Positions 6,818-13,987 of a stretch of 22,064 nt of DNA are shown piece by piece. The translations under genes were made by a program, and so were the position numbers. How positions within the stretch are numbered: position 1 is the stretch's first letter; each line of letters opens with the position of its first letter. This DNA is from Lachnospiraceae bacterium (GTDB taxonomy: Bacteria; Bacillota; Clostridia; Lachnospirales; Lachnospiraceae). Under the pieces are notes generated by a model. It was not told the origin of the DNA and made no database searches. It saw only the letters and a list, made by a program, of their open reading frames with translations. The stretch covers positions 1 to 22,064 of the forward strand of contig VSNH01000046.1 in NCBI GenBank assembly GCA_009774215.1, in the 5' to 3' direction.

Positions 6818-7123
6818 TCAATCTTTGTTTCCTTCCATAATATGTTCCATACCCATGCTGAGAATCGAACGGACATGCTCGTCATCCAGAGAGTAAAAAA
6901 TGGATTTGCCCTCTCTCCGGCTCTTTACCAGCTTGGAGGTCTTTAAAATACGAAGCTGATGGCTGACGGAAGACTGACTCATCTGTAAAAGCCCCGCAAT
7001 ATCGTTTACACACCGCTCCGTATCAAGCATGACATACAAAATTCTGATCCGGGTGGGGTCGCCAAATATTTTAAAGAGCTCTGCCAGCCCATAAATCGCT
7101 TCCTTCTTATATGCTTCCTCCAC
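6818..7123 (-). CDS. ArsR/SmtB-family metal-responsive repressor, zinc-type sensor
   Basis: A 101-aa winged-helix repressor that should release DNA when it binds metal. The recognition helix is in MSQSSVSHQLRILKTSKLV (about 48-66) and the wing at KSRREGKSIFYSL. The last helix carries Asp81-x-His83-x10-His94-x2-Glu97, exactly the alpha-5 metal site known from SmtB and CzrA, which sense Zn(II) (also Co). The alpha-3 region reads ERCVND, lacking the second Cys of the Cd/Pb-type CVC motif. The start is GTG at 7123 with AGGAGG 6 nt upstream. Its own promoter overlaps a likely operator, so autoregulation is expected, together with the HMA gene downstream. Metal identity is inferred from the motif only. 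Confidence 0.88.
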   Translation of the reverse strand: MEEAYKKEAIYGLAELFKIFGDPTRIRILYVMLDTERCVNDIAGLLQMSQSSVSHQLRILKTSKLVKSRREGKSIFYSLDDEHVRSILSMGMEHIMEGNKD

Positions 7124-7152
7124 AAGCGTCCTCCTTTCTCAATTTGGCCAAC

Positions 7153-7172
7153 ATATGTTTAATTGTTCATAT
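7153..7172. promoter_or_regulatory. Probable ArsR/SmtB operator
   Basis: An imperfect inverted repeat with ATATG (7153-7157) and CATAT (7168-7172), centred on AATT, matching the ATATGAACA-like half site of SmtB/CzrA operators. It covers the expected transcription start of arsR. A further inverted pair, TTGTTC (7163-7168) and GAACAA (7181-7186), brackets the -10 box. Either or both may be bound. Confidence 0.6.
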
Positions 7173-7200
7173 TATAATGCGAACAAATGTGTTTTGTCAA
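7171..7200 (-). promoter_or_regulatory. Strong promoter of arsR-HMA
   Basis: Both hexamers match consensus exactly on the minus strand: TTGACA (7195-7200) and TATAAT (7171-7176), with an 18-bp spacer. The start codon is about 50 nt downstream. The strong core promoter fits repression by the adjacent operator. Confidence 0.9.
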
Positions 7201-7238
7201 GCCAATCTTTTATGAATCTGTTTGTCGCGCGATAGGCA

Positions 7239-7278
7239 GACTCAAGATGCTTTGCATCTTTCGTTCGCGTTGCTCATC
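7239..7278 (-). repeat. GATGAGCAAC hairpin repeat, left of the chemoreceptor
   Basis: Reading the minus strand: GATGAGCAAC (7278-7269), a short arm, the hairpin AAGATGC/GCATCTT (7260-7244), then GAGTC (7243-7239). The same order with a different hairpin is at 9197-9228 on the plus strand, so the two copies flank the chemoreceptor gene in opposite orientation. Confidence 0.5.
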
Positions 7279-7351
7279 GTAAACCGCCCGAAACAGTCTT
7301 ACATGCAAGCATATATCCTGTCTCTGCCGCCTTCCGACTCTGCCCATCGCG

Positions 7352-7380
7352 CAGAAAGGGAGCCCCAAAAAGGACTCCCT
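7352..7380 (-). terminator. Intrinsic terminator of the chemoreceptor gene
   Basis: Minus-strand RNA forms GGGAGUCC (7379-7372) with GGGCUCCC (7365-7358), 8 bp including one G-U, then UUUCUG. It lies about 25 nt after the stop codon. The T tract is short, so strength is uncertain. Confidence 0.65.
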
Positions 7381-7403
7381 GATCCATTTGATTTTGATGG
7401 AAA

Positions 7404-9119
7404 TTACATTTTGAAGAAGGATACATCCTCCTCCAGCACCTGCGCCATCGACTTTAATTCACCCGCAGCCTCGGCAAGCAGATTGATGGTGGCGTTCATC
7501 TCCTCCATAGAGGCATTGGTCTCCTCCGTAGATGCCGCATTCTCCTGCGATACGGCAGACAGATTCTGGATGACGTCCACAACTTTCCCTCTCTTTTTGT
7601 TACATTCCTCCGCCTGGTCGCTGATCACGCTTGTCTCTTTTCTGGAGTTTTCAATGCCGTTGCTCACATCGCCAAACTTCTCCTTGGTCTGCGCCAGCTT
7701 CTGCTGCTGTTCCAGAATAATCTCATTCACTTCGTTCATAATCTGAACGGAAGCCTCGGAATCGGCTGTCAACTGATGAATGATATCCTCAATGGTTTTC
7801 GTAGACTGCGCGGAATCCTCGGACAGTTTAGAAATCTGAGTTGCAACCACGGCAAACCCGCGTCCCGCTTCTCCGGCTCTTGCAGCCTCTATGCTCGCGT
7901 TCAGAGCAAGCAGACTTGTCTCACTGGCAATGGATGCAATCAGCTGAACCGCATCCTGAATTCTGGTAACGGACTCGTTCGTCGTATGTACGGAAACCTC
8001 AATCTTCCGAATCGCTTCTGTCGTCCTGTCGTTAGATTCACTCAACTCATTGATAATTCTGGAGGACTCCACATCCGCTACATGCATCTGGTCGGACAGA
8101 TCATCCAGTTCCTTGACGCTGTCCACAATCTTTTCAATAATCGCTCCCATATTGGCAACCTGCCCGGTAGCGGACTCAATATCCTCCGCCATGGAAACGG
8201 CGCCTTTGGAAATATCCTCCACCGCGCTGCTGATCTCATCGGCGGTAGTCGAGGTCTGGGATGCCATGCTCTCCAGATTATTTCCCTGACTCATCAACGT
8301 CTCGGTATTCTTCTTGATGCTGCCGATAATGTTTTGCAGTTCCTCTAACAGTCTCTGTACGGCATGGCCCATAATGCCTATTTCATCGGTTCTCTTCAAG
8401 ATTCTCTCATTCACGGTCAGATTCAGATCGCCTTCCGCAAGCGAGGAGAGAAGCTGCTCCGTCTGAATAATTACACGCGCAATCGCGCTGGCGATCTTGA
8501 TACATACTAACAGGGCAATAATGAGAATAAGCACCGCGATGCCAAGAATCATCATCGAACTTTTGTTGATTCTGGCGTTCGCCTCAGTGGCGGGCTGTCC
8601 GGCAAATACCATCCCCACACATTTACCGCTGGAGTCTATCGCCGGCATATAAAATGCGTAGTAGGTTTCCCCGTTGATGGTAACGCTGTCTGTCTCGTAT
8701 GTCTTTCCCTCGTTGAGCACCGACTGAATCACCGCATCGGATGCCTTTGTACCGAGAATGCGCTCCCCGGTATCCTTATCCCGCAGAGATGTAGCGCGTC
8801 TGGTGTCCCCGTAAAAAAGCGTAACATCCGCAGCGCTTCCGTCCACGAAACTGTCAATGATATTCACATTTTCTGATACATTGTAATCACCCTTATAAAG
8901 CGTTTCCCCTTCCATCCGGTATGCGCCCGGATCGAGCGCCTCATAAGCGGCATATACACTCTTACAGAGATTCTCAAGTCCCTCCATCGTGGCATCACGC
9001 ACCATATTTCTCATGGTACTGATTGCATACACGGTAACACACGCAACCATGACCACTAAAGGAATCACACAAAGCATCATAAGCTGCGTCATTACGCTTA
9101 GTTTCTTCTGTTTCTTCAT
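7404..9119 (-). CDS. Methyl-accepting chemotaxis protein with periplasmic-type Cache sensor
   Basis: Transmembrane chemoreceptor that signals through CheA/CheW. Layout over 571 aa: membrane segment (about 8-34), extracellular single-Cache-like sensor (about 35-185, with YYAFYMPAIDSSGKCVGMVF typical of the fold), second membrane segment (about 188-212), HAMP (about 213-265), then a long coiled coil with the conserved signalling tip SLLALNASIEAARAGEAGRG (about 402-421). There is no C-terminal CheR-docking pentapeptide. The ATG at 9119 is chosen over the GTG at 9125 because AAGGAG is 9 nt away from it and only 3 nt from the GTG. It stands alone with its own terminator; no other chemotaxis or flagellar gene is near. 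The ligand is unknown. A 10-base G run lies in the leader. Confidence 0.92.
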   Translation of the reverse strand: MKKQKKLSVMTQLMMLCVIPLVVMVACVTVYAISTMRNMVRDATMEGLENLCKSVYAAYEALDPGAYRMEGETLYKGDYNVSENVNIIDSFVDGSAADVTLFYGDTRRATSLRDKDTGERILGTKASDAVIQSVLNEGKTYETDSVTINGETYYAFYMPAIDSSGKCVGMVFAGQPATEANARINKSSMMILGIAVLILIIALLVCIKIASAIARVIIQTEQLLSSLAEGDLNLTVNERILKRTDEIGIMGHAVQRLLEELQNIIGSIKKNTETLMSQGNNLESMASQTSTTADEISSAVEDISKGAVSMAEDIESATGQVANMGAIIEKIVDSVKELDDLSDQMHVADVESSRIINELSESNDRTTEAIRKIEVSVHTTNESVTRIQDAVQLIASIASETSLLALNASIEAARAGEAGRGFAVVATQISKLSEDSAQSTKTIEDIIHQLTADSEASVQIMNEVNEIILEQQQKLAQTKEKFGDVSNGIENSRKETSVISDQAEECNKKRGKVVDVIQNLSAVSQENAASTEETNASMEEMNATINLLAEAAGELKSMAQVLEEDVSFFKM

Positions 9120-9148
9120 CCTCACCTTCTCCTTAAATTATGTTTTTA

Positions 9149-9158
9149 CCCCCCCCCC
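9149..9158 (-). repeat. Homopolymer tract, ten G on the coding strand
   Basis: Ten C on the plus strand lie about 30 nt upstream of the chemoreceptor start, just before TAAAAACATAATTTAAGGAG. The tract is in the leader or promoter region. Runs of this length can slip during replication and switch expression, but they are also prone to sequencing error. Confidence 0.85.
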
Positions 9159-9196
9159 ACGCTTTTTGACTACACAAACAAGTCGATAAACCGTAG

Positions 9197-9228
9197 GATG
9201 AGCAACTGTCCGACATAGATGTCGAGTC
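9197..9228 (+). repeat. GATGAGCAAC hairpin repeat, right of the chemoreceptor
   Basis: GATGAGCAAC (9197-9206), TGTC, hairpin CGACAT (9211-9216) with ATGTCG (9219-9224), overlapping GAGTC (9224-9228). It has the same architecture as 7278-7239 in opposite orientation. It lies about 80 bp upstream of the chemoreceptor start. Confidence 0.5.
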
Positions 9229-9237
9229 AGTGCATTA

Positions 9238-9274
9238 ATTGTATCACGTTTTTTTGTATTTTAAAAGATACAAT
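9238..9274. promoter_or_regulatory. Inverted repeat upstream of the chemoreceptor
   Basis: ATTGTATC (9238-9245) and GATACAAT (9267-9274) are perfect 8-bp arms around AT-rich DNA. The left arm reads TACAAT on the minus strand, a possible -10 box, but no convincing -35 lies 17 bp away. It could be an operator. In the rest of 9120-9448 I see only the G tract, the small repeat and AT-rich DNA; the 63-codon plus-strand frame at 9239-9430 looks spurious. Confidence 0.3.
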
Positions 9275-9447
9275 CACAAAAAACGGAAATTCTACACAAA
9301 CGGTACGTTTTTTTACGCAGCGTCATTTGAAATCAACATCTGTAATGTACATTTATTATACATGAAAAACGTTATTTCTCTATTGGGATGGTACGGATTG
9401 CACTTTTTGCGGTATGCATTGCAAAATTAGTTTACATAAGTATATCC

Positions 9448-9478
9448 ATTACGGGCGTATCTGTCCCGTTCCCGTAAT
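9448..9478. repeat. Inverted repeat spanning the proA stop codon
   Basis: ATTACGGG (9448-9455) pairs perfectly with CCCGTAAT (9471-9478), and the stem contains the proA stop. No T tract follows on the minus strand, so intrinsic termination is doubtful; it may protect the 3' end of the transcript. Confidence 0.45.
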
Positions 9479-10726
9479 CTGATATTTATAGGAAGTAAGC
9501 TCCTTAAGCCCCATGGGACCTCTGGCGTGAAGCTTCTGGGTGCTGATGCCGATTTCCGCCCCGAAACCGAACTCAAAGCCGTCCGTAAAACGGGTGGAGG
9601 CGTTGACATATACGCACGCCGAATCCACCTCACGCAAAAACTTCTGCGCATGAACTTCATCCTCTGTCAAGATGGCGTCGGAATGCCCCGTATTGTACTT
9701 GTTGATATGGGCGATCGCCTCCTCCAGAGAAGCTACGGTTTTCACGGAGAGAATCAGATCCAGATACTCTGTTCCGTAATCCGCTTCTGTCACTTCGCGC
9801 GCCTCAGGTATCTGCGCCCTCACCGTCTCGTCGCCCCGGATCTCCACCTTCTTTTTCAAGAGGGCTTTGCCCAGAGCAGGCAGGATTTTATCCGCGATTT
9901 TTTCATGCACAAGCAGGGATTCGCAGGCGTTGCACACGCCGATGCGCTGGGTCTTGGCATTGATGACGATGGGGACCGCTTTCGCAAGGTCAGCCGACTC
10001 GTCGATGTAAATATGGCAATTTCCCGTGCCCGTTTCGATCACGGGTACCGTGCTGTTCTCCACAACCGAGCGTATCAGTCCCGCCCCGCCTCTGGGAATC
10101 AGTACGTCCACGTATTCTTTCAGCTTCATAAAAGCCGTGGTCACTGCCCTGTCGTTGTTTTCAATCAACTGAATGGCGTTTTTGTCAACACCTTCCTTTT
10201 CCAGTGTCTCACCGATCACTGCCGTGACAGCCTGATTGGAGTAGAACGCATCTCTTCCACCCTTTAAGATCACCGCGTTTCCCGTCTTAAAACAGAGACC
10301 GAAAGCGTCCGCCGTCACGTTGGGTCTCGCCTCATAAATAATACCGATTACTCCCATGGGAACCCGCACTTTTTCAATGTGAAGACCGTTGGGGCGGTCA
10401 AAGGATTCCATCATTTCCCCCACAGGATCGGACAGCCCGGCAATCTGTCTTAAGCCCTCCGCCATCGCTTCTATTCTCGCGGATGTCAGTTTCAGACGGT
10501 CGAGAAGCCCCTCGGCCATGCCTTTCTCCTTTGCCCGCGCATAGTCTTTTTCGTTTGCTGAAAGGATTCTTTCGCTCTCCTGCACAAGCGCGTCCGCCGC
10601 CCGGTTAAGCGCCTGATTTTTCTGCGCCGTGTCAAGCCCCTGCAAAACGGTTTTCGCGGTCTGCGCTTTTGTGCCAAGAGCTCTCAAATATTCGCCAATT
10701 TCCACTTCTGTCAGTGTTTTCTCCAT
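9449..10726 (-). CDS. proA: Gamma-glutamyl phosphate reductase
   Basis: Second step of proline synthesis: NADPH reduction of gamma-glutamyl phosphate to glutamate semialdehyde, which cyclises to pyrroline-5-carboxylate. The 425-aa length and aldehyde-dehydrogenase-like fold fit the family. The segment VPMGVIGIIYEARPNVTADA (about 122-141) is a ProA signature, the catalytic Cys265 lies in RIGVCNACESLLVH, and the C-terminus has the conserved HARGPMGLKELTSYKY. The start at 10726 follows AAAGGA at about 9 nt. It is the last gene of the unit proB - DUF7916-like - DUF896 - cyclo-ligase - proA, 87 nt after the cyclo-ligase. The pathway-completing enzyme ProC is not in this window. Confidence 0.95.
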   Translation of the reverse strand: MEKTLTEVEIGEYLRALGTKAQTAKTVLQGLDTAQKNQALNRAADALVQESERILSANEKDYARAKEKGMAEGLLDRLKLTSARIEAMAEGLRQIAGLSDPVGEMMESFDRPNGLHIEKVRVPMGVIGIIYEARPNVTADAFGLCFKTGNAVILKGGRDAFYSNQAVTAVIGETLEKEGVDKNAIQLIENNDRAVTTAFMKLKEYVDVLIPRGGAGLIRSVVENSTVPVIETGTGNCHIYIDESADLAKAVPIVINAKTQRIGVCNACESLLVHEKIADKILPALGKALLKKKVEIRGDETVRAQIPEAREVTEADYGTEYLDLILSVKTVASLEEAIAHINKYNTGHSDAILTEDEVHAQKFLREVDSACVYVNASTRFTDGFEFGFGAEIGISTQKLHARGPMGLKELTSYKYQITGTGQIRP

Positions 10727-10813
10727 TTTTTGCTGTCCTTTCCTTCATCCTTTTTCGTCCGTCTGCCGCAGAATCCAAACTTTCTATGTATGGCCTGTAT
10801 CAGACAAAAAACA

Positions 10814-11485
10814 TCAGATGATTTTTGTCTCCGTAATAATCCGTTCAGGGCAGACATCATACGGCTCCCATGGGATTTCCTCAAAAATCTGGCAGTCATA
10901 CGCCAGCGCGGCAGTTGTCACCTTCCTCTGCAAATGTCCTGCCGTATCTACATTCGCCTGCGGATGTGCTGTCGCATCCGATCCCGCTGACAGCTTTGCC
11001 GCCGCATCCGTGTTCGCATTTATCCGTAATAATCCGCTCAAATATCTGTCGTAAAAGCCGCCACCGTAGCCGATTCGATGACGCGCCCTGTCAAATGCCG
11101 CACCGGGCATACAGACCAGAATGGCTTGACTTGTTCGGTCAGTCATCCGCCCGTAAAATGACAGCTCACCCGTCGGCTCCAAAATCCCCCGATACCCCGC
11201 CGACAGATCATCCAGAGAAAAAATCCGATAAAACTCCATTTCTTTCCCTGTAACCTTCGGTGCAAACACCGCCTTACCGTCCGCATAAGCCCGCTCTATC
11301 AGTGGAATGGTATCCACTTCACTGCGAAAACTGACATAAGTGAGAACCGCGTCCGCTTCCCGGTAGCAGGACAGGTTTGTCAATTTCTTTATGATCCTGT
11401 CACTGTAGTCTCTTCGCTGCCCTGCCGTCAAACTGTCCCGTTTTTCTAAAGCCGCCGCGCGGAATCTCTTCTTTTCCTCACCCAT
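10814..11485 (-). CDS. 5-formyltetrahydrofolate cyclo-ligase with a repeat insertion
   Basis: ATP-dependent conversion of 5-formyl-THF to 5,10-methenyl-THF, recycling a stored folate form. Family signatures: RAAALEKRDSL near the N-terminus, the central MPGAAFDRARHRIGYGGG and GGFYDRYL (about 141-148), and the closing strand AALAYDCQ (192-199). The start at 11485 is preferred because the ATG overlaps the end of the preceding DUF896 gene by 8 nt, implying translational coupling; the longer frame to 11584 only shadows that gene. The protein is 223 aa against about 180-200 usual. The excess is residues about 154-190, where three imperfect units of about ten residues (NANTDAAAKLSA, GSDATAHPQ, ANVDTAGHLQ) are inserted between the signature helix and the last strand. 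Symbols in use include mthfs, ygfA and yqgN. Confidence 0.9.
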   Translation of the reverse strand: MGEEKKRFRAAALEKRDSLTAGQRRDYSDRIIKKLTNLSCYREADAVLTYVSFRSEVDTIPLIERAYADGKAVFAPKVTGKEMEFYRIFSLDDLSAGYRGILEPTGELSFYGRMTDRTSQAILVCMPGAAFDRARHRIGYGGGFYDRYLSGLLRINANTDAAAKLSAGSDATAHPQANVDTAGHLQRKVTTAALAYDCQIFEEIPWEPYDVCPERIITETKII

Positions 11486-11693
11486 GCCGCTTTTTCTCAC
11501 CAAGATTCGTGATGCTTCCGTCCTTCTCCACGATGGAGATATTGTCAAGCTGCCCCCGGAGGTTTGCCCGCACATTCGCCACATAAGCCTGCCGCAGCGC
11601 CGCCTGCTCCTCCTTCTCTTCCGGGGTGAGACCTTCGCCCTGAGATTTGTGGTACAGCTCGTTGATTCGCGCCGTCATCTGTTCTACGTTCAT
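11478..11693 (-). CDS. DUF896 / UPF0291 family small protein (YnzC-like)
   Basis: A 71-aa cytoplasmic protein with the family signature INELYHKSQGEGLTPEEKEE followed by QAALRQAYVANVRANLRGQL. It forms a short helical hairpin. In Bacillus the relative ynzC sits in the SOS operon yneA-yneB-ynzC; its function is unknown. The start at 11693 has GGAGG 6 nt upstream; the longer frame to 11756 reads through the intergenic gap and lacks a ribosome site. No LexA box of the GAACnnnnGTTC type was found, so SOS control is not supported here. Its stop overlaps the cyclo-ligase start. Confidence 0.85.
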   Translation of the reverse strand: MNVEQMTARINELYHKSQGEGLTPEEKEEQAALRQAYVANVRANLRGQLDNISIVEKDGSITNLGEKKRHG

Positions 11694-11782
11694 TGATATC
11701 CTCCCGTCCCACATGCAGCCTGCCGCAAAATATACTGCTTCGGACTTTGCATACATATTTTATGGCAGGTGTTTTTCGCCTG

Positions 11783-12709
11783 TCATCTGTTGACGGACGC
11801 CGCCATCCTGTGATACGTGTGCCGCACGCCCCGGATCGCCACGGAATAAGCCATGATATTTTCCGGCAGCGCCATCCCCGGATAGCCGGTGTCCCCGATG
11901 TGGTGAATATCCGTTCCCGCCATCTTACACATCAGCGCGATCCGCCTGAGCGTGTCCGCATCCGCCCCTTCCTGCGAAGTGCCGATTGCCGTGATTGTGA
12001 GAACGCCTCTTTCATGGGCATGGGCAATCAGCTCCCGCACATACTCCATGCTAATTCCCGGCACGGTACCCGGCGCGGGAAGAAGAATGATATCCGCCCC
12101 CGCATCTATAAATTCATCCACATCTTTCTTTGTAATGATATGCTCGCCGCCTTCCCCCGGCACGCCGGAGGCATGCATCTTCCCTGCCGCCAAAATCATT
12201 TTATCCTTCAGCCGCGCCGATATGGCTCTCAGCGAATCGGTAATGGCACGGTTGCTCACGCCGTTTCCGGGATTTCCTGTCAGAAGCACCATATCCACGC
12301 CCATTTCCGAGGCTCTGACTGCATTTTCGACCGTAGCCTTCCGTCCCGCCGACATCGCCCAGAGCGTATCGTCATTTCCCCGTGCCGCCTGTTCTTCCAC
12401 CGGTTCCAGATTGATGCCGATCATCCGCCCGGTTAGGCGTTTTAATTCCCGCACGGTCTCCGCCGGCTCCACTTTCGGCAGACCGTTTATCACCGGCTGG
12501 TTCACGTCAAACATATTGAGCAGTAAAAGGTCGGCACCGAGGGAAGCCGCCAGTTCCGCATTGGTGACATCCGTAAGGACGGGCATGGTGATGCCGATAC
12601 ATTCACAGGCAAGTACACGTCCTTCACTTCCCGCTATAGCGCTCAGATAATCCTCTTTCGTAAAGCTTCTAAGGTCAGAAGCTGTGCAGTCCAACATTCT
12701 TTTTGCCAT
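11783..12709 (-). CDS. DUF7916-like TIM-barrel protein
   Basis: A 308-aa soluble protein of a family often labelled haloacid-dehalogenase-like in databases, although the sequence lacks the HAD DxDx motif and looks like a beta-alpha barrel. Repeating strand-end motifs support the barrel: ADLLLLNMFDVNQPVINGLP, GINLEP, VDMVLLTGNPGNGVSN, ADIILLPAPGTVPG, AIGTSQEGAD, and a conserved end DIHHIGDTGYPG...SVAIRGVRHTYHRMAASVNR. No signal peptide or membrane segment is seen. The reaction is unknown. It starts at 12709 with GGAGG 7 nt upstream, 24 nt after proB, so it is in the proline operon although no link to proline is known. Family naming is from memory and should be checked by profile search. Confidence 0.65.
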   Translation of the reverse strand: MAKRMLDCTASDLRSFTKEDYLSAIAGSEGRVLACECIGITMPVLTDVTNAELAASLGADLLLLNMFDVNQPVINGLPKVEPAETVRELKRLTGRMIGINLEPVEEQAARGNDDTLWAMSAGRKATVENAVRASEMGVDMVLLTGNPGNGVSNRAITDSLRAISARLKDKMILAAGKMHASGVPGEGGEHIITKKDVDEFIDAGADIILLPAPGTVPGISMEYVRELIAHAHERGVLTITAIGTSQEGADADTLRRIALMCKMAGTDIHHIGDTGYPGMALPENIMAYSVAIRGVRHTYHRMAASVNR

Positions 12710-12733
12710 ATTGGTTCCTCCGAAAGAAAATTT

Positions 12734-13591
12734 TTAATGCGCGTGCATCTGCTGCACATAGAGCGGCAGATCGAACTCCTCATTCCTGTGTGACAAAAAT
12801 AAGGTTCCGATATTCTGCCCGCTCAAAATTCGATGGATCACTTTGATATCCTTACTGTTAGCGATCACCATATCCACCCCGGTGCTGCTGGCAATTTTTG
12901 CCGCCTGCAGCTTGGTAATCATGCCGCCGGTGCCCACGCTGCTCCCGGTGGACGCCTTGCCCATGTTCATCAGCTCGTCCGTCAGTTCCTCCACCACCTC
13001 AATATACTTGACGTCGGGATTTGTGCGGGGATCGTCTGTGTACAGCCCGTCGATGTCCGACAAAAGAAGGAGCGCGTCTGCCTCCACCAGCGAGGCGACG
13101 ATCGCCGACAGCGTATCGTTGTCGCCGATCTCAATCTCGTAAGTGGCTATTGTATCGTTCTCGTTCACGATCGGAATCACCCCCAGCTTGAAAAGCTCCG
13201 CAAAGGTATTCCGGGCGTTGTAGCGGTTTAGATTGTCCACGATCGTGTTTTTTGTCATCAGAATCTGCGCCGCCACCTGGTTGTACTCCGCGAAAATTTT
13301 CTGATAAATCATCATCAGTCTCGCCTGGCCCACCGCGGCGCACGCCTGTTTCACGGCAATAGGATTGTCCTCCTCACGGTTTGGCAGGAGCGCCTTCTCT
13401 CCAACGGCAATCGCGCCGGAGGTGACAAGCACCACGTCCTTCCCCATGTTTCTCAGGTTGCAAAGCTCCCGCACGAGCACATCCAGCTTCGTGTAGTCCA
13501 AGTCCCCCGTCTCCTTGTGCTGCAGGGAGGAGGAGCCGATTTTTATCACAATTCGTTTTTTATCTGCCATCAAGGCTTTTCTGTCAGTCAT
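12734..13591 (-). CDS. proB: Glutamate 5-kinase, short form without PUA domain
   Basis: First step of proline synthesis: ATP-dependent phosphorylation of glutamate to gamma-glutamyl phosphate. The amino-acid kinase fold is intact: KIGSSSL (17-23), VTSGAIAVG (56-64), NENDT (143-147), GDNDTLSA (156-163), DGLYTDDPR (181-189), GTGGMITKL (220-228). The 285-aa product ends after the kinase domain; the C-terminal PUA domain of the E. coli enzyme is absent, a known variant in Firmicutes. Proline feedback inhibition depends on the kinase domain and may still operate. The start at 13591 follows GAGG at about 10 nt; the in-frame ATG at 13570 has no good ribosome site. It heads the proline unit; no T-box leader was found upstream, where a broken gene lies instead. 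Confidence 0.94.
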   Translation of the reverse strand: MTDRKALMADKKRIVIKIGSSSLQHKETGDLDYTKLDVLVRELCNLRNMGKDVVLVTSGAIAVGEKALLPNREEDNPIAVKQACAAVGQARLMMIYQKIFAEYNQVAAQILMTKNTIVDNLNRYNARNTFAELFKLGVIPIVNENDTIATYEIEIGDNDTLSAIVASLVEADALLLLSDIDGLYTDDPRTNPDVKYIEVVEELTDELMNMGKASTGSSVGTGGMITKLQAAKIASSTGVDMVIANSKDIKVIHRILSGQNIGTLFLSHRNEEFDLPLYVQQMHAH

Positions 13592-13619
13592 TTTATGCCA
13601 TCCTCATATTTTATCCATT

Positions 13620-13898
13620 TTAAGAAAATTTAATCTGTTTTAAATCAGGATACAGTTCCCCTGTTTTGGCAAAATGCAGGACACATTCTGCCGCTAAGTC
13701 CAACTCATCTATCGCGTTTCGCTTTAAAACCGAAGTCTGACCTCCAATATCTGCCGGAGCGACCTCCTGAAGCTATCTAAAGCTAACCATGCCTCTGAAA
13801 TCTGATTGTTACGAATTTTGCAAATCAGACCATTTATTGCCTCCTGCGTAACAGGCTGTTTCTCATCATTAAGAAAATGGAATGGCAAAATTATCCAT
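13620..13898 (-). pseudogene. Broken small gene with two compensating frameshifts
   Basis: An ATG at 13898 has an excellent ribosome site (GGGGAGG, 8 nt). The frame reads MDNFAIPF and then hits TAA. After skipping one T in the TTTT at 13877-13874, the next frame reads NDEKQPVTQEAINGLICKIR and on to SEAWLALDSF. Near 13767 one base is missing and the first frame resumes as APADIGGQTSVLKRNAIDEL, ending LYPDLKQIKFS and TAA at 13622-13620. The +1 and -1 changes cancel, giving 93 codons overall including the stop. This is strong evidence of a former (or mis-sequenced) protein of about 92 aa. I do not recognise the family. It lies between the large flavoprotein gene and proB in the same direction and explains most of this 396-bp gap. 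Confidence 0.6.
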
Positions 13899-13987
13899 AC
13901 AAATTACCTCCCCTCTATTTCGTTTAAATGAACTTTTTCCCGAGCTTCATATATTTTGAGTTATGTATTTCATTATAAAATCTTTAG

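Noticed and set aside
9148..9170. Sigma-28 type promoter for the chemoreceptor
   Set aside because: No TAAA-N15-GCCGATAA-like pair was found on the minus strand. A CATAAT box lies too close to the ribosome site to be a -10.
9239..9430. Plus-strand 63-codon frame in the gap before the chemoreceptor
   Set aside because: AT-rich, no ribosome site, no recognisable sequence; likely chance.
10795..10825. A/T-rich hairpin around the cyclo-ligase stop followed by T's
   Set aside because: The stem is nearly all A-T and proA follows in the same direction 87 nt later, so a terminator is not convincing.
11694..11782. LexA box or promoter in front of the DUF896 gene
   Set aside because: Relatives are SOS-linked, but no GAACnnnnGTTC-type site or clear promoter is present in this 89-nt gap.
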